From the NCBI GenBank assembly GCA_023249165.1, contig JAHFDE010000102.1:1-7789 (forward strand): 7,789 nt of DNA, read 5' to 3'. Below are positions 1 through 5,893 of the stretch, piece by piece; within the stretch, counting starts at the first letter, position 1; each line of letters opens with the position of its first letter. The DNA is from Candidatus Methylomirabilota bacterium. Lineage in GTDB: Bacteria; Methylomirabilota; Methylomirabilia; Methylomirabilales; CSP1-5. The notes below the pieces were generated by a model. The model was not told the origin of the DNA. It saw nothing but the letters and a program-made list of their open reading frames with translations, and did no database searches. The translations under genes and the position numbers were made by a program.

Positions 1-95
1 ACGATCAGCTGTTCGACGTCGACTTCCCGGCCGTTGACTTTCTTGGTGCCGAAGAGCTCCGGAAAGGTTTGGGCGATGTCCTCGCGGATGATCAT
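1..95 (-). CDS. Unrecognised protein, N-terminal 31 residues only (runs off left edge)
   Basis: Reading the - strand from the ATG at 95-93 gives an uninterrupted partial frame beginning MIIREDIAQTFPELFG and continuing to the window edge. A strong Shine-Dalgarno sequence, GAGGAGG on the - strand at about 103-109, lies upstream at a suitable distance, which is the main reason to accept it as a gene. The visible part is acidic and hydrophilic with no signal peptide or membrane segment. I do not recognise the family. It is divergent from lysA. An imperfect inverted repeat at 112-131 lies just upstream of its ribosome binding site. The remainder of the gene is outside the window, so no function is assigned. 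Confidence 0.55.
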   Translation of the reverse strand, partial: MIIREDIAQTFPELFGTKKVNGREVDVEQLI

Positions 96-111
96 GGCCT
101 CGGCCTCCTCA

Positions 112-131
112 GCATGTCCCTGTGGGCATGC
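112..131. promoter_or_regulatory. Imperfect inverted repeat upstream of the divergent gene
   Basis: GCATG-t-CCC at 112-120 and GGGCATGC at 124-131 are complementary except for one unpaired T, around a 3-nt centre. On the - strand it sits immediately 5' of the Shine-Dalgarno of the divergent gene. It could be an operator or a leader hairpin, or chance. No promoter hexamers could be assigned with confidence for the - strand gene. Confidence 0.25.
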
Positions 132-210
132 CTATCATTGAACCACCGGGCCGCCTGGACCTGGCTGCCGTACGGTCCCCCTGGATGCTACCGGCGGCGG
201 AAATACCCAG

Positions 211-336
211 ATGCTAAAGGAGGATGGAGCGCCAGTCAAGGGGGCGATCGTGACGGGCGCGGGCCGCGGCATCGGCCGCGCCGCGGCGCTCGCTCCTACT
301 TTCCCTTTGACAGGCTGCCAGGGCTGTGCTAACTAA
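211..336 (+). pseudogene. Truncated remnant of a short-chain dehydrogenase/reductase N-terminus
   Basis: The frame from ATG 211 encodes MLKEDGAPVKGAIVTGAGRG followed by IGRAAALA (residues 1-28, to base 294). This is a textbook SDR start: the first beta strand (GAIVTG) and the TGxxxGIG NAD(P)-binding turn at residues 15-22. After residue 28 the similarity stops abruptly; the frame reads PTFPLTGCQGCAN and ends at TAA 334-336. A normal SDR is about 250 residues, so over 200 residues are missing. Seen: the motif and its sudden loss. Inferred: a deletion removed the rest of the gene, or an assembly join did. There is no well-spaced ribosome binding site for ATG 211; AAAGGAGG at 216-223 lies inside the frame. 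A functional short peptide is unlikely. Confidence 0.6.
307..335 (+). promoter_or_regulatory. Candidate sigma70-type promoter for lysA
   Basis: A perfect -35 hexamer TTGACA lies at 307-312. A 17-nt spacer follows, ending in TG (327-328), with TAACTA at 330-335 in the -10 position. The -10 matches TATAAT poorly, but the TGn extension may compensate. The site starts just after the point where the SDR remnant ends, about 80 nt upstream of the lysA start. It is the only near-consensus promoter I noticed ahead of the lysine block. Confidence 0.4.
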
Positions 337-416
337 CGAGAAGCACGGATCTTACGCCGACGTGCGTCTTCTTCCCTGCGAGCGACAGAGTCCCGCCGCG
401 CGGGAGACATTCATCG

Positions 417-1673
417 ATGCATCACTTTCACTACCGGGGTGAGGACCTCTACTGTGAAGAGGTCCCCATCTCGGCCCTTGCCGATGAGGTCGGAACCCCC
501 TTCTATCTGTACAGTCACGCCACCCTCACGCGCCATTTTCGCGTCTTCGATGAGGCCTTCCAGGAGGTTCCGCATCTGATCTGCTTTGCCGTCAAGGCGA
601 ACGCCAACCTCGCCATCCTGAGGCTCTTCGCCACGATGGGCGGCGGGGCGGACGTGGTCTCGGGCGGAGAGCTCTTCCGGGCGCTCCACGCCGGCATACC
701 CCCCGAGCGGATTGTGTTCGCTGGGGTGGGGAAGCATCGGGAGGAGATGCGGGAAGCCCTCAAGGCGGACATCCTCATGTTCAATGCGGAATCGTCGCAG
801 GAGCTGCGTCTGCTCAATCAGGTGGCGGGAGAGATGGGGACGGTGGCCCGGGTGGCTGTTCGGGTGAACCCCGATGTGGATCCCAAGACGCATCCGTACA
901 TCTCCACCGGGCTCAAGAAGACCAAGTTCGGCATAGACATCTCGATCGCCCTGGAGGAGTATCAGCTGGCGCAGACGCTGTCCCACATCGCCATCGTCGG
1001 GGTCCATACCCATATCGGCTCGCAGATCACCGATGTGAGCCCCTTCGTCGATAGCCTGACCCGCATCGCCGAGTTGATCCATGAGCTGCGCACGCGTGGT
1101 ATCGACATTCGGTACCTGGATGTGGGCGGCGGGCTGGGGATCCCGTATGGAGACGAGACGCCGCCGCACCCGACCGAGATGGCCCGGGCGGTCATCCCCA
1201 TCCTGAAGGACCTGGGATGCACGATCCTCTTTGAGCCGGGACGCGTGATTGTCGGGAACGCCGGGATCCTGGTGACCAGGGTGCTCTACACGAAACGGAC
1301 CCCCACGAAGGATTTTGTCATTGTGGATGCGGGGATGAACGACCTTATCCGCCCAAGCCTGTATGGCTCCTACCACGCCATCCAGCCCGTCCGGCGGCAG
1401 GAAGGGCGGCAGCGCCTCACCGTGGATGTGGTTGGCCCAATCTGCGAGTCCGGAGACTTCCTCGCGAAGGATCGGGAGATCGCCATGGTGGAGCCCGGGG
1501 AGCTCTTGGCCGTGATGAGCGCCGGTGCGTACGGATTTACCATGGCCTCGAACTATAACGCCCGACCTCGGGCCGCCGAGGTTCTGGTCAAGGGCGATCG
1601 GCACTTCCTGATCCGGGCGCGGGAGCGTTACGAGGATCTCATTCGCGGCGAGGTGGTTCCCGACGACCTGTAA
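417..1673 (+). CDS. lysA: Diaminopimelate decarboxylase
   Basis: This PLP enzyme decarboxylates meso-2,6-diaminopimelate to L-lysine, the last step of lysine synthesis, in the cytosol. The 418 residues match the usual family length of about 415-420. The alanine-racemase-like barrel carries the PLP lysine K60 in CFAVKANANL, the phosphate-contact glycine run DVGGGLG (235-241), THIGS (198-202) and EPGR (273-276). The C-terminal beta domain carries the substrate and dimer-interface motifs DAGMNDLIRPSLYG (304-317), CESGD (343-347, the partner-subunit cysteine) and SAGAYGFTMASNYN (368-381). All key residues are present. ATG 417 has a modest GGGAG at 402-406, and the N-terminus MHHFHYRGEDLYCE fits the family, so this start is favoured. 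It is first in the lysine block and 300 nt ahead of dapA, so dapA may have its own promoter. Confidence 0.98.
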   Translation: MHHFHYRGEDLYCEEVPISALADEVGTPFYLYSHATLTRHFRVFDEAFQEVPHLICFAVKANANLAILRLFATMGGGADVVSGGELFRALHAGIPPERIVFAGVGKHREEMREALKADILMFNAESSQELRLLNQVAGEMGTVARVAVRVNPDVDPKTHPYISTGLKKTKFGIDISIALEEYQLAQTLSHIAIVGVHTHIGSQITDVSPFVDSLTRIAELIHELRTRGIDIRYLDVGGGLGIPYGDETPPHPTEMARAVIPILKDLGCTILFEPGRVIVGNAGILVTRVLYTKRTPTKDFVIVDAGMNDLIRPSLYGSYHAIQPVRRQEGRQRLTVDVVGPICESGDFLAKDREIAMVEPGELLAVMSAGAYGFTMASNYNARPRAAEVLVKGDRHFLIRARERYEDLIRGEVVPDDL

Positions 1674-1676
1674 TTC

Positions 1677-1697
1677 GATCACCGATGACCGTGAACC
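1677..1697 (+). repeat. Degenerate heptamer array (3 units) after lysA
   Basis: Three 7-nt units follow the lysA stop by 3 nt: GATCACC, GATGACC, GTGAACC. The third is identical to a unit in the dapA leader array (1938-1944). It is short and degenerate, and is called only because longer arrays of the same period occur in this and later gaps. Confidence 0.45.
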
Positions 1698-1901
1698 AAG
1701 AGCTCGGAGGGACCTTCCTCGGCGGCGCCAGATTCTCCGAGGACTTGATGCGCAGAGGCAAAGTTACGCATGCTGAGGCGTTGTAATTCGCTAGTGCGGG
1801 CCACCCCCACCTGCGCTGCGCTCCGGCGGCGGGACCCCGGCCGACGCAAGCCAGATGTCGCCTGCCTCGGAAGGCACCTCCTCCTCGCTCTTGGCGCCGT
1901 C

Positions 1902-1958
1902 GGACATTGGACTTTGGACATCGGACTTCCGTGAGCTGTGAACCATGAACCATGAACC
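1902..1958 (+). repeat. Heptamer tandem repeat array upstream of dapA
   Basis: Two adjoining 7-nt arrays are separated by one base. The first (1902-1929) is GGACATT, GGACTTT, GGACATC, GGACTTC, which alternates in a 14-nt super-period. The second (1931-1958) is GTGAGCT, GTGAACC, ATGAACC, ATGAACC, and runs into ATGG at 1959. The array ends directly at the dapA Shine-Dalgarno. Because the period is 7, its three ATGs (1945, 1952, 1959) fall in three different frames. Confidence 0.85.
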
Positions 1959-1960
1959 AT

Positions 1961-1971
1961 GGAGGGGAGGG
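1961..1971 (+). promoter_or_regulatory. Ribosome binding site that sets the dapA start
   Basis: The purine tract GGAGGGGAGGG lies 2 nt before ATG 1974, with its GGAGG core 8 nt before. It would fall inside the coding sequence if the in-frame ATG at 1959 were used, so 1974 is preferred. The identical 11-mer is the panB ribosome binding site at 7310-7320. Confidence 0.8.
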
Positions 1972-1973
1972 CG

Positions 1974-2858
1974 ATGAAGAAGAGCTTTGAAGGTTCCATC
2001 GTGGCGATGGTTACCCCCTTTCAAGACGGAAAGGTCGATGAACCCAAGATTCGCGAGCTGGTCGAGTTTCACGTCAAGAACGGGACCGATGCCATTGTTC
2101 CGTGCGGGACCACCGGTGAGTCTCCGACACTGAGCCATGCGGAGCACAAGCGGGTCGTGGAGGTCACGATTGAGGCGGCGGCGGGCCGGATCCCCGTGGT
2201 GGCCGGGACCGGGTCTAACTCCACCGCCGAGGCAATCGAGCTCACCCAACACGCCAAGAAGGCGGGCGCGGACGGCGTGCTGATGGTCTGCCCCTACTAC
2301 AACAAGCCCACGCAGGCAGGCCTCATTGCCCACTACACAGCGGTGGCGGCGGCGGTGGACATCCCGATCATCATGTACAACATTCCGGGGCGGACCGGGG
2401 TCAACATGCTTACCGAGACCGTGGCGGTCCTGGCGGAGCTGCCAAGCGTCGTCGGCATGAAAGAGGCCAGCGGATCGCTCGAGCAGATGACGGAGGTCAT
2501 CAGTCTCTGCGGGGATCGGCTCACGGTCGTCTCGGGCGATGATACGTTGACCCTCCCCCTGATGGCCGTTGGGGGGAAGGGAGTCATCTCGGTCGTCGCC
2601 AACATCGTCCCGAAGGAGACGGCGGAGATGACCCGCGCCGCATTGAACGGCGACTGGAAGCGGGCGAAAGAGCTTCACCTCCGCCTCTTCCCCCTCTGCA
2701 AGGCCATGTTCTACGAAACCAATCCGATCCCGGTGAAGACCGCCATGCAGCTTCTCGGGAGACTGAATGGCGAGCTCCGGCTGCCGCTCTGTCCGATGTC
2801 TCAAGCCAACCGGGACAAACTGCAGAAGGCACTGCGAGCCTACGGCCTACTGTCGTGA
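1974..2858 (+). CDS. dapA: 4-hydroxy-tetrahydrodipicolinate synthase
   Basis: DapA condenses pyruvate with L-aspartate-4-semialdehyde, the first committed step of the diaminopimelate/lysine branch, usually as a homotetrameric TIM barrel. From ATG 1974 the protein is 294 residues, close to the E. coli enzyme (292). Schiff-base lysine K163 is in GMKEASG. The other active-site features are GTTGES (45-50; the threonine pair T46/T47), CPYYNKP with Y109, YNIPGRTG with Y135 and substrate-carboxylate arginine R140, and the pyruvate-binding glycine run near VGGKGVISV (199-207). The in-frame ATG 1959 would add only MEGRA and would overlap the ribosome binding site. dapB follows after 60 nt, so the two are probably co-transcribed. 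In many bacteria lysine feeds back on this enzyme; I did not assign an allosteric site here. Confidence 0.98.
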   Translation: MKKSFEGSIVAMVTPFQDGKVDEPKIRELVEFHVKNGTDAIVPCGTTGESPTLSHAEHKRVVEVTIEAAAGRIPVVAGTGSNSTAEAIELTQHAKKAGADGVLMVCPYYNKPTQAGLIAHYTAVAAAVDIPIIMYNIPGRTGVNMLTETVAVLAELPSVVGMKEASGSLEQMTEVISLCGDRLTVVSGDDTLTLPLMAVGGKGVISVVANIVPKETAEMTRAALNGDWKRAKELHLRLFPLCKAMFYETNPIPVKTAMQLLGRLNGELRLPLCPMSQANRDKLQKALRAYGLLS

Positions 2859-2918
2859 GCCTTTGGGGCGTGAGAATACCGCCCAGAGCCGATAGCTGAA
2901 TCACCGAGCGGAGGAGCG

Positions 2919-3722
2919 ATGATCCGGGTCATTGTCACCGGGGCCGCTGGGAGGATGGGGGGTCGCGTCCTGGCCCTCGCGAAGGAGGCGGGCGACTTTC
3001 GGATCGTCGGGGCCACGGAACGCCCCGGCCACTCCGCCATCGGGCAAGATGTCGGAGAGGTGGCCGGGATCGGGGCGGTGGGGGTCAAGGTGGCCGATGG
3101 CCTGGCGAGGATCATCGCGGGCGCCGAGGTCGTCATCGACTTCACGGCGCCGGAGGCCTCAGTCGATCATCTTCGGGTGGCGAGCCAGGCGGGTGTGCCC
3201 ATCGTTGTGGGGACGACAGGGCTGACCAAGGAACATCTCGCGGAGGCCCGGCGTCTCGCCGCCCACATGGCCTGCGTCATCTCCCCGAACATGAGTGTGG
3301 GGGTCAACGTCCTCTTCAAGGTGTTGCGGGAGGTGGCCCGGACCCTGGGGGACGACTATGATGTGGAGATCATCGAGGCCCATCACCACTTCAAGAAGGA
3401 TGCCCCATCCGGCACCGCCCTGCGGATGGCCCAGGTGGTGGCCGAGGCGTTGGGGCGGGACCTGGAGCAGGTGGGAGTTTACGGCCGGAAGGGGATCGTG
3501 GGGGAGCGGCCGAAGGCGCAGATCGGCGTCCACACCGTCCGCGCAGGCGATATCGTGGGGGAGCATACCGTCCTCTTCGGAGGCATGGGAGAGCGGATCG
3601 AAATTGGTCACCGGGCGCATAGCCGGGACAATTTCGCTCGGGGGGCGCTGCGGGCTGCCCGGTTCGTCGCGCAGGCCCCCAAGGGGCTCTATGACATGGC
3701 GGACGTCCTCGGGCTCAAGTAA
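2919..3722 (+). CDS. dapB: 4-hydroxy-tetrahydrodipicolinate reductase
   Basis: DapB reduces the DapA product to tetrahydrodipicolinate with NAD(P)H. The 267 residues match the family (about 265-275). The N-terminal Rossmann domain has VTGAAGRMG (6-14), DFTAPE (74-79), VVGTTGL (96-102) and SPNMSVGVN (122-130). The C-terminal substrate domain has EAHHHFKKDAPSGTA (153-167), holding the catalytic histidine pair H155/H156 and K160, then RAGDIVGEHTV (208-218). A GGAG-containing site (GAGGAG 2911-2916) lies just before ATG 2919, and MIRVIVTGAAG is the standard family N-terminus. It follows dapA by 60 nt, which contain no terminator. All expected motifs are intact. Confidence 0.98.
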   Translation: MIRVIVTGAAGRMGGRVLALAKEAGDFRIVGATERPGHSAIGQDVGEVAGIGAVGVKVADGLARIIAGAEVVIDFTAPEASVDHLRVASQAGVPIVVGTTGLTKEHLAEARRLAAHMACVISPNMSVGVNVLFKVLREVARTLGDDYDVEIIEAHHHFKKDAPSGTALRMAQVVAEALGRDLEQVGVYGRKGIVGERPKAQIGVHTVRAGDIVGEHTVLFGGMGERIEIGHRAHSRDNFARGALRAARFVAQAPKGLYDMADVLGLK

Positions 3723-3728
3723 ACGCTT

Positions 3729-3756
3729 TCAGCAGTCAGCAGTCGGCTGTCACCTC
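3729..3756 (+). repeat. Heptamer array after dapB, TCAGC-type
   Basis: Four 7-nt units begin 6 nt after the dapB stop: TCAGCAG, TCAGCAG, TCGGCTG, TCACCTC. The TCAGC cores are the reverse complement of the GCTGA cores in the second array of the same gap (3780-3807), with the same spacing, so the two arrays could fold into a long imperfect hairpin. Confidence 0.75.
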
Positions 3757-3779
3757 CCGGTCCTCGGCCGGAGCGGATT

Positions 3780-3807
3780 GCTGATGGCTGATGGCTGACG
3801 GCTGGAG
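3780..3807 (+). repeat. Heptamer array before the FAH-family gene, GCTGA-type
   Basis: Four 7-nt units, GCTGATG, GCTGATG, GCTGACG and GCTGGAG, run directly into the ribosome binding site GGAGAG (3804-3809). The last unit has therefore become part of the translation signal, or the reverse. It is the inverted partner of the array at 3729-3756. Confidence 0.8.
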
Positions 3808-3816
3808 AGCGAATAT

Positions 3817-4578
3817 ATGCGGATCGTCCGGTTCCAGGCGGGTGGAGAGCCAAAGTATGGCGTGGTCGAGGATGACATCGTCCGGGAGATTGCCGGCAAT
3901 GTCTTCGGGCGGTTCCGCCCCACCCGCAAGAAGCATCCCCTCAACCGTATCCGATTCCTCTCCCCGACCGAGCCCACCAAGATCGTGGGCGTCGGGCTCA
4001 ACTTCCGGGATCACGCGGCGGAACTCGGCTTTGAACTTCCGGGTGAGCCGGTGATCTTCATCAAGCCGGGCACGACGGTCCTCCCGCACGGGGGAAAGAT
4101 TCTCTATCCCAAGGTCTCGAACCGCCTGGATTATGGGGCCGAGTTGGCCGTCGTCATCGGGCGGTACGCCAAGGAAGTCCCTACGAAAAGGGCCGCCAGG
4201 GTCATCCTGGGGTACACCTGCTTCAATGACGTGACCGCGCGGGACCTGCAGCGCAAGGACGGCCAATGGACGCGGAGCAAGTCCTTTGATACCTTCGGCC
4301 CTGTCGGCCCCTGGGTGGAGACGGCCCTGGACCCCCACAATGCGCCGGTCCGCGCGTACTTGAACGGGGATCTCAAGCAGAGCTCCAGCACCGCCAACTT
4401 GATCTTTGACGTCCCATACATGGTGAGCTTTATCACGAGGATCATGCCGCTCTTTCCCGGAGACATTATCGCCACGGGGACCCCGTCTGGCATCGGCCCG
4501 ATGAAGCCGGGGGACACGATCGAGATCGAGATCGGAGGGATCGGTCGGCTGCGGAATACGGTCACCCGCCAGCCCTAG
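3817..4578 (+). CDS. Fumarylacetoacetate hydrolase (FAH)-family protein, possible altered metal site
   Basis: FAH-family enzymes act on acylpyruvate-type substrates (C-C hydrolysis, decarboxylation or keto-enol isomerisation) using Mg or Mn. This 253-residue protein has a short N-terminal domain (1-50) of the kind seen in DUF2437 members, then the catalytic fold. Visible motifs are VGLNFRDHAAE (58-69; the His66-Glu69 dyad), FIKP (81-84), DYGAELAVVIG (105-115), CFNDVTARDLQ (135-145; D138 a metal ligand), WTRSKSFDTFGP (151-162) and GDIIATGTPSGIGPMKPGD (215-233). The usual metal motif is E-x-E; here it reads G107-A108-E109, so the first glutamate is replaced by glycine (codon GGG at 4135-4137). 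ATG 3817 has GGAGAG 7 nt upstream. The dapL ribosome binding site overlaps its stop codon, so it is surely co-expressed with lysine genes, but its substrate is unknown. Confidence 0.9.
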   Translation: MRIVRFQAGGEPKYGVVEDDIVREIAGNVFGRFRPTRKKHPLNRIRFLSPTEPTKIVGVGLNFRDHAAELGFELPGEPVIFIKPGTTVLPHGGKILYPKVSNRLDYGAELAVVIGRYAKEVPTKRAARVILGYTCFNDVTARDLQRKDGQWTRSKSFDTFGPVGPWVETALDPHNAPVRAYLNGDLKQSSSTANLIFDVPYMVSFITRIMPLFPGDIIATGTPSGIGPMKPGDTIEIEIGGIGRLRNTVTRQP

Positions 4579-4586
4579 GAGGCCCG

Positions 4587-5759
4587 ATGAAGAGACGGTT
4601 TCCGTACGCCACCAGACTGAGGCAGCTTCCCCCGTATCTCTTCGCGGAGATCGATCGGCTGAAGCAAGAGGCGATCACGCGGGGAACGGACATCATCGAT
4701 CTGGGGGTCGGGGACCCGGACCTTCCGACGCCCCCCCACATCGTCACGCGGATGGCCGAGGCCGCCGCAGACGCCCGGCATCACCGCTATCCCTCGTACG
4801 AGGGGCTGATGGAGTTCCGCCAGGCGGTGGCCGAGTGGTACCGGGACCGGTTCGGGGTGGTGCTCGATCCTGCCACGGAGGTCTTGACGCTCATCGGCAG
4901 CAAGGAAGGGATCGCCCACATGCCGCTGGCCTTCATCGAGCCCGGCGATGCGGTGCTCATCCCCGATCCCGGCTATCCAGTCTATCAAGCGGCGACGGCC
5001 TTTGCGGGTGGAACCCCCTATGCCCTCCCTCTCTACCCTTCGAACGGCTTCCTCCCAGATCTGGAGAGCATCCCGCTCGACGTGCTGCGCAAGGCCAAGA
5101 TGCTCTTCCTGAATTACCCCAACAATCCGACGGCGGCGTGTGCCCCCGAGGCGTTCCTGGCTCAGGCTGTCGCCTTTGCCCGGAGGCACCGCCTCATCCT
5201 CTGCCACGATGCCGCCTACTCCGAGATCGCCTTCGACGGCTTCCGGCCCTCCTCTGTCCTGAGCGTCGAGGGGGCCAAAGAGGTGGCGATCGAGTACCAC
5301 TCGTTGTCCAAGACGTACAACATGACCGGCTGGCGGATCGGGTTTGCCGTGGGGAATGCCGACATCCTGGCCGGGCTCGGCCGGATCAAGACCAATGTGG
5401 ACTCCGGCGTCTTCCAGGCGATCCAGCTCGCCGGGATTGAGGCGCTCAAGGGCCCGCAGGACTGCGTCGCGGCCCACTGCAAGGTCTATCAGGAGCGGCG
5501 GGACGTCCTCGTCGAGGGGCTCACCCGTCTCGGATGGAACGTCCCCAGGCCGCGGGCCACCTTCTACGTCTGGATCCCGGTCCCTCCAGGGCATAACTCC
5601 ACCGAGCTCGCCAAGCGGCTCTTGAGCGAGGCAGGGATCGTGATGACCCCGGGCGTCGGTTTCGGACCCCACGGCGAGGGGTTTATCCGGGCCGCCCTCA
5701 CCGTTCCGGTTGACCAGATTCGGGAGGCCGTGGAACGCATCAGCAAAATAAGCCTGTAG
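4587..5759 (+). CDS. dapL: LL-diaminopimelate aminotransferase
   Basis: DapL converts tetrahydrodipicolinate directly to LL-diaminopimelate with glutamate as amino donor, bypassing the succinylase or acetylase steps. It is a cytosolic fold-type I PLP aminotransferase of 390 residues, normal for the family. The N-terminus RLRQLPPYLFAEIDRLKQEA and DLGVGDPDLPTP (38-49) are typical. PLP contacts are GSKEGIAH (104-111), NYPNNPT (176-182), CHDAAYSE (206-213; D208 and Y211) and SLSKTYNMTGWRIGF (239-253; Schiff-base K242, phosphate-contact R250). Substrate-carboxylate arginine R368 is in FIRAALT. AGGAGG (4577-4582) lies across the upstream TAG, 4 nt before ATG 4587, which implies translational coupling to the FAH-family gene. 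Class I aminotransferases are easily mislabelled; placement beside lysA-dapA-dapB strongly supports DapL over an aspartate or alanine aminotransferase. Confidence 0.92.
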   Translation: MKRRFPYATRLRQLPPYLFAEIDRLKQEAITRGTDIIDLGVGDPDLPTPPHIVTRMAEAAADARHHRYPSYEGLMEFRQAVAEWYRDRFGVVLDPATEVLTLIGSKEGIAHMPLAFIEPGDAVLIPDPGYPVYQAATAFAGGTPYALPLYPSNGFLPDLESIPLDVLRKAKMLFLNYPNNPTAACAPEAFLAQAVAFARRHRLILCHDAAYSEIAFDGFRPSSVLSVEGAKEVAIEYHSLSKTYNMTGWRIGFAVGNADILAGLGRIKTNVDSGVFQAIQLAGIEALKGPQDCVAAHCKVYQERRDVLVEGLTRLGWNVPRPRATFYVWIPVPPGHNSTELAKRLLSEAGIVMTPGVGFGPHGEGFIRAALTVPVDQIREAVERISKISL

Positions 5760-5822
5760 TGGTTGGTGGATAGTGGTTCGTGATTGGTGGCTAGAAGGCT
5801 AGAACGCTAGAACGCTAGAACG
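5757..5822 (+). repeat. Heptamer then octamer repeat array after dapL
   Basis: From the dapL stop codon on, 7-nt units can be read: TAGTGGT, TGGTGGA, TAGTGGT, TCGTGAT, TGGTGGC, TAGAAGG. At about 5791 the period becomes 8 nt: CTAGAAGG, then CTAGAACG three times (5799-5822). The first unit contains the dapL TAG. Nothing resembling a promoter or terminator was seen in this gap. Confidence 0.8.
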
Positions 5823-5830
5823 CTAAAGGC

Positions 5831-5893
5831 AACAAACCCAATAAACTCTACGAACCCTATGAGCCCAACAAACCCAACAAACCCAACAAACCC
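5831..5893 (+). repeat. Nine-nucleotide tandem array extending into folK
   Basis: Seven 9-nt units read in order AACAAACCC, AATAAACTC, TACGAACCC, TATGAGCCC, AACAAACCC, AACAAACCC, AACAAACCC. The fourth unit contains the folK ATG (5859-5861). The following units encode Thr-Asn-Pro three times, because a 9-nt period keeps the reading frame. The last three copies are identical, suggesting recent expansion or gene conversion. Confidence 0.9.

Larger units (their letters stand above)
1674..1973. other. lysA-dapA intergenic region
   Basis: This 300-nt gap has no supported gene. It opens with three degenerate heptamers (1677-1697) and closes with a heptamer array that runs up to the dapA ribosome binding site (1902-1958). 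Between them are small inverted repeats: CTCGGAG at 1703-1709 with CTCCGAG at 1735-1741, an alternative pair CCTCGG 1717-1722 with CCGAGG 1737-1742, and a tight hairpin TGCCT-CGGA-AGGCA at 1863-1876. None is followed by a T-run, so none is called a terminator. I saw nothing resembling a lysine riboswitch core. An unsupported 33-codon frame (1685-1786, beginning MTVNQELGGTFLGG) lacks a ribosome binding site. Confidence 0.6.

Noticed and set aside
69..332. An 87-codon + strand frame across the divergent gene and the SDR remnant
   Set aside because: It overlaps the - strand gene start, has no protein-like composition and is in a different frame from the SDR motif.
411..1682. Long open frame on the - strand opposite lysA (423 codons)
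   Set aside because: It mirrors lysA, whose protein has every family motif. Long antisense frames are expected in GC-rich genes, and its translation has no recognisable domain.
1685..1786. A 33-codon frame after lysA (MTVNQELGGTFLGG...)
   Set aside because: It starts inside a repeat unit, has no ribosome binding site, and I cannot match it to a family. It could be a small fragment, but the evidence is too weak.
1959..1973. Upstream in-frame ATG as the dapA start
   Set aside because: It would place the strong Shine-Dalgarno within the coding sequence and add MEGRA, which DapA proteins do not need.
1674..1973. Lysine riboswitch or T-box in the dapA leader
   Set aside because: None of the conserved core sequences was visible; only small inverted repeats and heptamers were found.
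1791..2804. Long - strand frame opposite dapA
   Set aside because: It is the complement of a clear dapA gene; its composition, rich in Arg, His, Asp and Pro, is typical of antisense of GC-rich coding DNA.
4575..5672. Long - strand frame opposite dapL (365 codons)
   Set aside because: It has no domain or ribosome binding site worth noting and is fully explained as a shadow of dapL.
5757..5893. Repeats considered as a CRISPR array
   Set aside because: Units are 7-9 nt and directly contiguous, with no spacers of 25-40 nt and no cas genes.
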